This document shows, piece by piece, positions 15,640 to 23,659 of a stretch of DNA of 25,852 bases. How positions within the stretch are numbered: position 1 is the first letter of the stretch; every line of letters begins with the position of its first letter. Both the position numbers and the translations under genes were made by a program. The notes under the pieces are model-generated. The model saw nothing but the letters and a program-made list of their open reading frames with translations, searched no databases and was not told the DNA's origin. Source of the DNA: Halanaerobiales bacterium (GTDB taxonomy: Bacteria > Bacillota_F > Halanaerobiia > Halanaerobiales > DTU029); NCBI GenBank assembly GCA_016278415.1, contig JADQBV010000176.1, forward strand, positions 1 through 25,852, given 5' to 3'.

Positions 15640-16683
15640 TTATAACTTCTTCTGAAGCCAGAATGGCTGTGACCAAACCTTTTTATCTGTAGCTAAATTT
15701 AACCCCTCAACTCTTATAAATCCCTCATCACCGGTAACTGTATATAATAAATTAGTACCCACATCAGTTTTTCTTATATTATGATTAGCATCTATTATTT
15801 TAAATTCTAATAATTGGTCAGATTTTATCTCAATACATCTATTATTTACACTAAAATTTAAATTCGGACCCTGAGTTAAGTAAAATGAACCTTTGCTTAA
15901 TGCTTCATGTAATGCCTTTTCAGAAATATTATTAACTTTAACCATCAACCATTCTTTATCTATATCCTTCTCTATGTGAGTATCATCTGAAGCGATACCC
16001 CATATAGATTCTTCTGGACCTAATTTCTTTAATAATTCATGCCAATACTTAATGTTTTTCTCTTCCTGAGAAAAGTGATTCACTATCTCTATTAAACATA
16101 TATTTTTTAGCTTTAATAATTCTTCTAATTCCCAATATTGTGTGCCTAGACCACTAAAACTAGTAGGGTGATTTATAACTACAATACCCTTATCTTTATC
16201 TACAGTTTGATTAATAATATCCTGAAGGTTATTTGATTTAAATCGTTCTTTGACAAACAATCTAAGCAGATGTTGTCCCAAAGGCCAAAATGGCTTAGAC
16301 CAGGTCATTTCTTCACCTGTGATTGTCAAAAACTTATCATCATTATACTTATGATAATCAGTAACCTTATCATGATCAGTAATCGCTAGAAAAGAGTACC
16401 CCTTTTCTTTATAGTTTTTAACTAATTTTCCAGGCGATAACTTTCCATCACTTTTATTTGTATGTGTATGTAACTGCGCTTTCTTGTAGCTACCCTTTAC
16501 ATCATATGGATTTACTAAAAAAAAATTTTTATAGTTTTTATTATAATAACTATTTATACTATCTAATTCTTTATTTAACCTTTTTCCTCTTTCCGTATAA
16601 AATACATAAATTGCAAGTAAAATTAATATAATACCAAGAACAATTATCAGTAAAAATATAGATATATATAATAATATTTCCAT
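15640..16683 (-). CDS. membrane-anchored PHP domain metallohydrolase
   Basis: A 347-residue protein with a strong N-terminal membrane helix (residues 4-29) and a PHP domain. Metal ligands visible are HTHTNKSDG (His72, His74, Asp79), TDHD (102-105), the GEE motif (Glu124), NHP (His172) and SDDTH (Asp233, His236). This complete set indicates an active two- or three-metal phosphoesterase. It resembles the CehA/McbA-type PHP group rather than DNA polymerase X or histidinol phosphatase. A C-terminal beta-rich part of about 80 residues follows (from about 270). The ATG at 16681-16683 has only a loosely placed AGGTGG upstream. It is divergent from the GT4 gene, with its own promoter at 16727-16755. 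The substrate is unknown; a phosphorylated glycan or lipid intermediate would fit the surroundings. Confidence 0.83.
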   Translation of the reverse strand: MEILLYISIFLLIIVLGIILILLAIYVFYTERGKRLNKELDSINSYYNKNYKNFFLVNPYDVKGSYKKAQLHTHTNKSDGKLSPGKLVKNYKEKGYSFLAITDHDKVTDYHKYNDDKFLTITGEEMTWSKPFWPLGQHLLRLFVKERFKSNNLQDIINQTVDKDKGIVVINHPTSFSGLGTQYWELEELLKLKNICLIEIVNHFSQEEKNIKYWHELLKKLGPEESIWGIASDDTHIEKDIDKEWLMVKVNNISEKALHEALSKGSFYLTQGPNLNFSVNNRCIEIKSDQLLEFKIIDANHNIRKTDVGTNLLYTVTGDEGFIRVEGLNLATDKKVWSQPFWLQKKL

Positions 16684-16726
16684 TCTTAATTAACCCACCA
16701 CCTGTTCATACCAATTATTCCATCAT

Positions 16727-16755
16727 ATAATAGTTATATAAGGGTAATATGACAA
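16727..16755 (-). promoter_or_regulatory. promoter of the PHP gene
   Basis: On the minus strand TTGTCA (-35, 16755-16750), a 17-base spacer, then TATTAT (-10, 16732-16727). Transcription would start near 16720, giving a leader of about 35 bases. Confidence 0.6.
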
Positions 16756-16934
16756 GAACCCTTCCACTCTATAATACTCATTACTGCTTTTTATCTATAT
16801 ATAGCATGTATTATTATTAATTAGTTAAATATAACTTCTATAACCTAGAGTATCGTTCCTGCATAAACTATAAAAAAGAACAAATAAAATTTTTAAATAT
16901 GATTTATATACTTTATTTCTTTATTATGTTCGAC

Positions 16935-16964
16935 TTGACCTTTTAGTAATAAATAAAGTATACT
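16935..16964 (+). promoter_or_regulatory. promoter of the GT4-wzy-like operon
   Basis: TTGACC (16935-16940), an 18-base spacer, then TATACT (16959-16964), close to the housekeeping sigma consensus. The start point would be near 16971, about 180 bases before the GT4 start codon. Confidence 0.65.
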
Positions 16965-17151
16965 AGGTATTAGATGTTATAGTAATATTTATTAAAATTA
17001 GTTTAAAATGAAATAATCTATGATACATTTTTAATTTTCACCATAAAAATAATATTTTAAAATCCTTTATGAAAAATTTATAATCACTAAACAATAAACA
17101 TTAAAATTACAGACATAATAATTTTATCCTAGCCTGAAAGGGAGTATACAG

Positions 17152-18270
17152 ATGTATAATGTTTTGTATATATTACCATATGTTAGCATAGGAGGGACAG
17201 AAAAACATGTTCTTGACCTTATTACTGGTTTTTCTGAAGAATATAAACTGTTTTTACTGGCACCACCTGGTGAAATAATTGAACGATTTAAAAATAAAAA
17301 CATAGTTTATTATGACTTCCCCCAGCTTGATAAAAAATTTTTTTCTGGATTAAGAATATTTTATAAAAGATTAAAAGAAATACAGGAAAAACATAATATT
17401 GACTTAATACATATACATGGTGCAGCAGAATTGATTTTTTTATTAAAAAGATCAATAAAAGATATCCCAGTTCTTTTTACTGTTCATGGTTTCCATGGTA
17501 ATTTGAAAGCCTGGGATTACTGGTTATGCGCTCGTATTTGTAATCATTATGCAAATATGGTAATAACAGTAGCTGGTTCAGAAACACAACTATTACTCCA
17601 CAAGAAAATTAACCCTGATTTAATAAATACTATTTATAATGGAGTACCAGACCCCTCAGGAATGACCTTTGAAGAACCTGAAAAATTAAAAAAAATATCA
17701 AAAGATAATGTTATAATAGGTAGTATTGCCAGACTAGAAACCACCAAGGGTATTAATTATTTGATTGATTCCTTCGCATTAGCTTTACAAGAAAAAGATG
17801 ATATACATCTGGTGATTGTAGGAACTGGTAGCAAAGAAAGTGAGCTAAAAACACAGGTAAATAAATTATGTTTAAATCATAAAATAAGCTTTACTGGTTA
17901 TAGGTCAGATATACATAACTTTCTAAACAAATTTGACATAATGGTAATACCATCCCTACACGAGGCTCATCCACTGGTTTTAATGGAGGCTATGGGACAT
18001 GCTAAACCAATTATTGCCACTGCAGTGGGAGGTATCCCGGAAGTAATTAATGATAATCAAAATGGTCTCTTAATACCACCAGCAAATTCTGATAAATTAA
18101 AGAGTGCCTTATGTTATATGTTAGAGAATAAAGAAATTCAAGATAAACTGGGTAAAAATGCACGAAAATCCTATGAAGAAAAATTCACAGTAGAAAAAAT
18201 GCTTAAAAACACAAGGAAAGTTTATGACTCTTTATTATCTAATGAACAAGATAATCAAAAGATCCACTAA
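17152..18270 (+). CDS. GT4 family glycosyltransferase
   Basis: A 372-residue cytoplasmic GT-B glycosyltransferase of family 4. The N-terminal acceptor domain has GGTEKHV (residues 14-20) and VHGFHG. The C-terminal donor domain starts at IIGSIARLETTKGIN (188-202), with VIVGTGSKE and GYRSDI, and the catalytic E-x7-E motif Glu271/Glu279 in HEAHPLVLMEA, followed by AVGGIPEVI. Such enzymes add sugars from nucleotide donors to glycolipid or polysaccharide intermediates. ATG at 17152 has AAAGGGAG seven bases upstream. The O-antigen ligase/polymerase-like gene begins 34 bp after its stop and is probably in the same transcript. Donor and acceptor sugars are not predictable. Confidence 0.92.
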   Translation: MYNVLYILPYVSIGGTEKHVLDLITGFSEEYKLFLLAPPGEIIERFKNKNIVYYDFPQLDKKFFSGLRIFYKRLKEIQEKHNIDLIHIHGAAELIFLLKRSIKDIPVLFTVHGFHGNLKAWDYWLCARICNHYANMVITVAGSETQLLLHKKINPDLINTIYNGVPDPSGMTFEEPEKLKKISKDNVIIGSIARLETTKGINYLIDSFALALQEKDDIHLVIVGTGSKESELKTQVNKLCLNHKISFTGYRSDIHNFLNKFDIMVIPSLHEAHPLVLMEAMGHAKPIIATAVGGIPEVINDNQNGLLIPPANSDKLKSALCYMLENKEIQDKLGKNARKSYEEKFTVEKMLKNTRKVYDSLLSNEQDNQKIH

Positions 18271-18304
18271 CAACCCTTATAAACATTGAGGAGGTAAATA
18301 TTTA

Positions 18305-19465
18305 GTGATAAAAAATATATACTATAATATAAAAAATAAAGAAAGCATCCTGTTTTTTGGGGGATGGAGTTTAATTGCTTTTTTATCAACTTTAGGTAAC
18401 ACTTCTCTTGGATTATTACTTCTTTTAATTTACACAGGATATAAATTATGGAAAAAAGAAATATCTTTCTTTAATTATCATAAAAGCACCTATAAAATCA
18501 CAGGGCTATTTTTATTATGGGCTTTAATATCTTCTATATTTGCTTATGATAAAGGCTTGGCACTTTTATCTTTGTTTGGATATGCTCTTGTTCTATACAT
18601 TATATTCTTTGGAGCAAAAAAACTTATTATCTATAGAAGTTTTCTAGAAAAATTACTAGTTCCTCTTTTATCTACAGGTATTACTATCTCCAGTATATAT
18701 ACACTCTATAATTATTTTATAGTAGGTATGAACCGAAGTGAAAGCCTTTTTGTTAGAATTAATGGTACTGGAACTCTGATGGCATTTTCCAGTATATTTT
18801 TAATTGCTTATTTTGAATATAATAAAAGCATAAAGAAATATCTTATACTTATACCAACAATATTATCAATATCAGCACTTCTACTCACTTTTTCTCGGGG
18901 TGCCTTATTAGGCTTCTTATCTGGTTTTATCATATATAATTTAAAATCAAGAAAATCAATTTCAATATTATTAATAATATTAGTCATTTTATTTTCAACA
19001 ATATATTTAATCCCACAGTTAAATAATAGGGTTTTAAGTATCTTTTCTTTAGAAAAAAACCAAAATAGAATATTTATATGGGAGTCAACAATTGATATGA
19101 TAAAAGACCATCCTTTATTAGGTATTGGTCCAGGTAATTTTTCTATTGTCTATCCTGAATATCGTTCGCCAGAAGCTATAGAAAAAAATCACCCTTTCGC
19201 TCATAATATTTTTTTGAATATGGCTGTAGAATTAGGACTTGTGGGTTTAATAATATTTTCTATAATTATCTTTAAAATTATAAAGATGGGATATTATATC
19301 TCTAAAATCAACCCCCTTTTACGTTCCCTTTATGCCGGCTTTATAGCTATTTTGGTACATCAACAATTTGACTGTACAATATTAGGAATTGAAATAGCAG
19401 GACTCTTCTGGTTAATAGCCGGACTAATTGTGGCATATTATTATAAGATTAATCCTAAGTCATAA
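18305..19465 (+). CDS. O-antigen ligase/polymerase (Wzy_C/WaaL-type) membrane protein
   Basis: A 386-residue polytopic membrane protein with about ten hydrophobic spans. The family signature lies in the large external loop: SRGALLGFL (residues 197-205), HPLLGIGPGNF (269-279) and HPFAHNIFLNMAVELGLVGL (296-315, with the catalytic-type His300). These mark the O-antigen ligase superfamily, which includes ligases joining polysaccharide to lipid A core, polymerases and protein glycosylases. The start is GTG at 18305 with GAGGAGG ten bases upstream. It follows the GT4 gene on the same strand. The sequence cannot tell ligase from polymerase. No terminator-like hairpin with a T run was found after its stop. 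Confidence 0.88.
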   Translation: MIKNIYYNIKNKESILFFGGWSLIAFLSTLGNTSLGLLLLLIYTGYKLWKKEISFFNYHKSTYKITGLFLLWALISSIFAYDKGLALLSLFGYALVLYIIFFGAKKLIIYRSFLEKLLVPLLSTGITISSIYTLYNYFIVGMNRSESLFVRINGTGTLMAFSSIFLIAYFEYNKSIKKYLILIPTILSISALLLTFSRGALLGFLSGFIIYNLKSRKSISILLIILVILFSTIYLIPQLNNRVLSIFSLEKNQNRIFIWESTIDMIKDHPLLGIGPGNFSIVYPEYRSPEAIEKNHPFAHNIFLNMAVELGLVGLIIFSIIIFKIIKMGYYISKINPLLRSLYAGFIAILVHQQFDCTILGIEIAGLFWLIAGLIVAYYYKINPKS

Positions 19466-19563
19466 TATCTTAACTTCATTTCAAATTATATGATCTGTCA
19501 AGTAAAAATCTTAAATATTAACTAAAATTAATGATACCATTAAACTATCTTGCCGATGAATAC

Positions 19564-20751
19564 TTAACTATTTAAATATTTTATTATTATTTCAACCATA
19601 TTTTTGATACCACCAGCTTTACCCATTCGCTCTTTACCAATACTACCCATAGTATTATATACTTCCTTATTATTTAAAACAAATTTTATTTTTGAAGCAA
19701 TTTCTTGTGGGTCTCTTTCTAAGAGCAATACACTTTCGCCTAGCAAAGATTTTTGAGCTATGGCAAATTTTTTAGTGAATTGCGAGCCTTTTCCAGGAAA
19801 AGAAATTAATGGTTTTCCCATTCCAACAGCCTGTTCATTGGCCGTCCCTGCTAAACCAATAAATATATCAGATTTATTAAGAACATCTCCAAAATGATGA
19901 TATATAATTTTAACAACACTTTCCCCACTGGGTGAAACTAATTTTAGATAAATCCCTAACTCTTTTTCTTCAGTAGATGATTCTTCTATATTCCAATCAG
20001 TTCCAGCAATAACTTTTTTCAATCTATCTATAGAAAGATTTGACGCCATAGCTACCGGATAATCAAGTTTTTCAAAATCTAACTGTTCAAGCCTATTTAT
20101 AATTTTAAGTATAAACTTTATGTTTGCATATGCCTCTTCCCTACTACCAGGAAGTATTCCAACAACCTTACTACCATCTTTTATGTAAAAATCAATATTA
20201 TTAATTTTAAAGCAATCCATCATCGCATTACCTACAAAACTAGCGTTAACTCCTGACCCTTGCAATACTTGAGATGTTTTTTTATCTCTAGGTAAAACTA
20301 TTTCAGCCATATTCTTCATCAAAATTTTTTCGATCCAATAATGGCCACTAATATATTCTGACTTAGCAGTCGGTATAAAAACTATTTTTTTATTAGTAAA
20401 TAATCCAGCCAGAATAAGTATAAAGACATCCCCTACTGGGATTACTAAATCCACTTCATCTTTTACTTTCCTGATGGCTTTTATTTGTTCTATTGTGGTA
20501 CTCAATAATCCCGCTTTGATATCTGCTAAAAAATTGGACAGACTATTACGCATAAATCCTCCACTTGGTAAAGATTTAAGTGGACCAATTATATCTGCAG
20601 GTAATGATTCATAGGCCTGAGCAACTCCGACAATTGGTAAAATTTTTACGTTCACTTCATTATTTATCTTAAACAACTCTTTTAATATATTAGCCGCTAT
20701 AATATCTTCTCCATGACCATTACTTATTAAGAGGATACTTTTTTTGTTCAT
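19564..20751 (-). CDS. lipid-A-disaccharide synthase-related glycosyltransferase
   Basis: A 395-residue cytoplasmic protein resembling LpxB. It begins SILLISNGHGEDIIAANILK, the NGHGED hallmark (residues 11-16) of the 'LpxB-related' subgroup, whereas true LpxB has a GExSGD motif. ILPGSREEAYAN (199-210) and FVGNAMMD (172-179) match LpxB's GSR and VGHP regions, and a late LAGTANEQAVGMGKPLISFPG matches its donor-binding region. True LpxB condenses UDP-diacylglucosamine with lipid X; the related subgroup, found in bacteria that include some without a full lipid A pathway, has no settled function. ATG at 20751 has AGGGTGG upstream. It is alone on its strand, divergent from the epimerase. A weak candidate promoter is TTGACT-17-TACTTA (20902 to 20874). 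Confidence 0.83.
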   Translation of the reverse strand: MNKKSILLISNGHGEDIIAANILKELFKINNEVNVKILPIVGVAQAYESLPADIIGPLKSLPSGGFMRNSLSNFLADIKAGLLSTTIEQIKAIRKVKDEVDLVIPVGDVFILILAGLFTNKKIVFIPTAKSEYISGHYWIEKILMKNMAEIVLPRDKKTSQVLQGSGVNASFVGNAMMDCFKINNIDFYIKDGSKVVGILPGSREEAYANIKFILKIINRLEQLDFEKLDYPVAMASNLSIDRLKKVIAGTDWNIEESSTEEKELGIYLKLVSPSGESVVKIIYHHFGDVLNKSDIFIGLAGTANEQAVGMGKPLISFPGKGSQFTKKFAIAQKSLLGESVLLLERDPQEIASKIKFVLNNKEVYNTMGSIGKERMGKAGGIKNMVEIIIKYLNS

Positions 20752-21080
20752 ATAACCACCCTTCTATTTATGGGTCTTCTTATTTCCGTTTGTGAAAAAT
20801 GCCTGACAAATTTACTATTACCATCAATTATGAAGATAATCCCTATTTATTAATACTTTTTAAACATACCTGATAAGTATTAGAACCTAATTTTCTAGTC
20901 AATTATCCCTGCTATTATCTCTTGTATACTTGTTGTCTACGAATAACTCTATATAATTACACTAATTATTACATCTTTACTTTAAGTAATAATTAATATA
21001 AGATATATATGTATATACTAAATCTCAAATATTTCAATCAAATAATTCGTATTTATCTAGATAAGAAAGGTGATATTATT
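20752..21080. other. divergent intergenic region upstream of epimerase
   Basis: About 330 bases separating the LpxB-related gene (minus) and the epimerase gene (plus). It holds a plus-strand promoter at 20930-20957, a weak minus-strand candidate at 20874-20902 and otherwise A+T-rich sequence. An open frame runs from 21009 into the epimerase but is leader, not protein. Confidence 0.6.
20930..20957 (+). promoter_or_regulatory. promoter of the epimerase gene
   Basis: TTGTTG (20930-20935), a 16-base spacer, then a perfect TATAAT (20952-20957). The start point would be near 20964, giving a leader of about 115 bases. Confidence 0.5.
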
Positions 21081-22010
21081 ATGAAACAAGAATCAATCTT
21101 TATAACCGGAGCCAGTGGTTGTGTAGGTCATTATGTTGTTGACCAACTAAAGAAAAAATACCAGTTATTTTTGCTTGTCCGTAATCCGGAAAAACTGAAA
21201 TATAATCCTAATGATTTTAAGAATATAACTATTATACAGGAAGATCTGGATAATATATCAAATATAGCTCAACTCTTAGCTAATATGAATTATTGTATTC
21301 ATATTGCTACCGCCTGGGGTGGTGAACATACAGAACGCATAAATGTTCAACGTACACACGAAATGTTCAACTTATTAAATAAAGATAAACTAAAAAGAGT
21401 TATTTATTTTTCCACTGCAAGTATTCTGGGACGTAATATGAAAGTTTTAAAGGAAGCTGAAAAATACGGCACGGATTATATTAGAACAAAAAGTATCTGT
21501 TATCAAAGAATTCAGCAGACAGAAATTACTGATAAAATAATAACTGTTTTCCCAACCCTTGTCTTCGGTGGTGATAATAAACACCCTCTTTCCCATTTAA
21601 CTAGAGGGATACCAAAACTCAAACAATATGCCTGGTTAATTGGTCATCTAGATGTAGATGTTGGCTTTCATTTTATTCATGCCCAGGATATCGGAAAAAT
21701 GGTTAGTCATCTACTAGGAATACCGGATCCCCAGAAAAAATATGTCTTAGGAAACCCAAAAATAACTTTTGGAGAATTTGTTAAGCGAGCTGCCAGATAT
21801 TTCGGCCATAAAATCCGTTGGCAATTAAAAGTCAAACCTGAATATTTATACAATTTTTTAAAGTTACTAAGAGTTGATGTCTCAGAGTGGGATCAATTTT
21901 GTATGGAATATAAAAATTTCGTCTACCCTGCAACAGACTGTCAGTCTCTAGGACTTAATAGTAATCTTAGCACTATTGAAGATATAATTGCAAATAGTAC
22001 TGAATTATAA
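21081..22010 (+). CDS. NAD-dependent epimerase/dehydratase (extended SDR)
   Basis: A 309-residue extended short-chain dehydrogenase. Residues 6-16 (IFITGASGCVG) give the nucleotide-binding glycine motif. YFSTASILG (109-117) contains the catalytic Ser/Thr, and YIRTK (133-137) is the active YxxxK. Such enzymes usually modify nucleotide sugars, but some act on steroids, flavonoids or unknown small molecules. The start is ATG at 21081 with AAAGGTGAT upstream. An upstream in-frame ATG at 21009 would add 24 residues without a ribosome site and before the usual N-terminus. The gene is alone on its strand and its stop lies 18 bp from the convergent GT39 stop. A sugar-nucleotide role is suggested by context only. 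Confidence 0.86.
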   Translation: MKQESIFITGASGCVGHYVVDQLKKKYQLFLLVRNPEKLKYNPNDFKNITIIQEDLDNISNIAQLLANMNYCIHIATAWGGEHTERINVQRTHEMFNLLNKDKLKRVIYFSTASILGRNMKVLKEAEKYGTDYIRTKSICYQRIQQTEITDKIITVFPTLVFGGDNKHPLSHLTRGIPKLKQYAWLIGHLDVDVGFHFIHAQDIGKMVSHLLGIPDPQKKYVLGNPKITFGEFVKRAARYFGHKIRWQLKVKPEYLYNFLKLLRVDVSEWDQFCMEYKNFVYPATDCQSLGLNSNLSTIEDIIANSTEL

Positions 22011-22028
22011 TGATTTAAGTACTATCAA

Positions 22029-23636
22029 CTATTTATTCTTTGCAACAAGAGAATTATTATATTCTTTTATAACTAATAAATCATAATCCTGCTCTTTTAA
22101 AGTAATATAATCATCTTTGTCTAAGTAAATATAATAATGTTGATTATCTTCCAAGAATTTCTTCACTTCTATTAGATTATCAAGATAATTAACCCTTCTT
22201 TTACTATAGAAAACTAGACTCGCTGGCCTTGTCCCAAGTGCACTAGCAATACTAAACTTAGCTTCCTTATCCTTAGGAACAACTTCAGCTAACGGTTTAG
22301 CAACCTTAAATTTATCGATAGTAGGAACTACAGATGTGTTAAATATAAATAATGAAATATAAGTAATCAATGAAAAAACTATAAAGAGTTTTATATAATC
22401 TTTATTATTTTTGCTATAAAAAGTTGTTATAAGAAGAATTATTCCTCCGGCAATAGATAAAAATGGCACTGTATAAAGTACCTTATACAATTCTATAAAC
22501 TGAGTAAAATCCCTCTCAACTATTAATTTTAAAGAATTAAGTCCAAAAAAACTTAAAACGCCTATGACTAGTATAGAAATACTTGATATAATTAACTTCT
22601 TCTTAAGCTGAGAGTCATAGGATATATTCCCCCACCAATATGCAATTAAGATAGCAAAAACCGGATATGTTGGTAGAATATATCCAGGTAGTTTAGTCTT
22701 AGCAATAGTAAAAAAGATAAATATTGTAGCAAACCAGATAAATAAAAATTTAAATTTATTTTTTTCTTCCTGCCAGTTATCCCTTATACTAGGATATATC
22801 CAGGGAATAAATACACTCCAGGGGAATAATCCAACAACAGTCATAATTATGTAATAATATATAGGCCCACCATTAGAAACAATAACATCAGTATAACGTT
22901 CAAACATATGATAGCCAAAAAGAACATTCAAGAAATCTTGACCATAATTAATAAAAAGGAGAATATGCCAGGGTAATACAGTAGCAAAATAAATCAAAGC
23001 TGCTAGCCAGGTCCATTTATATTTAAATTCTTTAAAGAATTTAAAAAATCCAAGATAAAAAATATAGATTAGACAAGGCAGACCAAGTGCCACCGGTCCT
23101 TTTACCATAGTCCCAAGTCCCAGAGCAAGTCCCATCCATAAATAATTCTTTCTATTATCATGATATCCTAAATAGAACAAATATAATGATAAACTAATGA
23201 AGAAGGTAAGAGGTACATCCATATATATTATCCTTGATTGAATTAAATATTGGAAAGATAGTCCCAGAATAAGCATTGAAAGAATAGCCGTTTTTTTATC
23301 AAAAAGTCTTTTTGCAAAGAAAAATAATACTATAAGATTAGATAGCCCAAAGAATACTATTCCTATCCTGGAAGTAAATTCGTTATCCCCAAATAGTTTA
23401 TAAAAAAAAGATGTTACCCAAAACACAAGGGGAGGCTTATCAAAAATTATATTATAATTATAAAATGTATTTATATAATCATCCCTGATAACCATTTCCC
23501 TTGCAATCTCTGAATAAACGCCTTCATCTAAATCCCACATAGCACTTTGTCCTAAAGCGACCATGTATAAAGGGAGTAAAATTAGTATAACTAAAGCTAT
23601 AATTTGCCAATTTTTCAAGTGCATAAGCTTTATCAA
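22029..23636 (-). CDS. GT39/ArnT-type polyprenyl-phosphate-dependent glycosyltransferase
   Basis: A 535-residue membrane enzyme with about 11-13 spans. The first external loop carries WDLDEGVYSEIAREM (Asp35, Asp37-Glu38), the catalytic acidic pair of GT39/ArnT-like transferases, followed by FDKPPLVFW (65-73). These enzymes take a sugar from polyprenyl phosphate outside the membrane and attach it to lipid A, protein or another acceptor. The TTG at 23634-23636 is preferred as start because GAGGTG lies six bases upstream; the GTG at 23643-23645 is inside that ribosome site. An ATG at residue 5 is a less likely alternative. It is 23 bp downstream of the MsbA-type exporter gene on the same strand, so the two are likely co-transcribed. 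Confidence 0.87.
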   Translation of the reverse strand: MIKLMHLKNWQIIALVILILLPLYMVALGQSAMWDLDEGVYSEIAREMVIRDDYINTFYNYNIIFDKPPLVFWVTSFFYKLFGDNEFTSRIGIVFFGLSNLIVLFFFAKRLFDKKTAILSMLILGLSFQYLIQSRIIYMDVPLTFFISLSLYLFYLGYHDNRKNYLWMGLALGLGTMVKGPVALGLPCLIYIFYLGFFKFFKEFKYKWTWLAALIYFATVLPWHILLFINYGQDFLNVLFGYHMFERYTDVIVSNGGPIYYYIIMTVVGLFPWSVFIPWIYPSIRDNWQEEKNKFKFLFIWFATIFIFFTIAKTKLPGYILPTYPVFAILIAYWWGNISYDSQLKKKLIISSISILVIGVLSFFGLNSLKLIVERDFTQFIELYKVLYTVPFLSIAGGIILLITTFYSKNNKDYIKLFIVFSLITYISLFIFNTSVVPTIDKFKVAKPLAEVVPKDKEAKFSIASALGTRPASLVFYSKRRVNYLDNLIEVKKFLEDNQHYYIYLDKDDYITLKEQDYDLLVIKEYNNSLVAKNK

Positions 23637-23659
23637 ATTAACCACCTCTTTAAGAATAA

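Larger units (their letters stand above)
16684..17151. other. divergent intergenic region with two promoters
   Basis: About 470 very A+T-rich bases between the PHP gene (minus) and the GT4 gene (plus). Each gene has a good promoter in it. The plus-strand transcript would have a leader of about 180 bases, in which I found no clear hairpin, riboswitch core or small reading frame with a ribosome site. Confidence 0.6.

Noticed and set aside
19528..19543. Hairpin TTAATG/CATTAA after the O-antigen ligase-like gene
   Set aside because: Six weak base pairs and no T run, so not a credible terminator.
21009..21080. Upstream ATG of the epimerase gene
   Set aside because: It lacks a ribosome site and adds 24 residues before the canonical start; AAAGGTGAT precedes the ATG at 21081.
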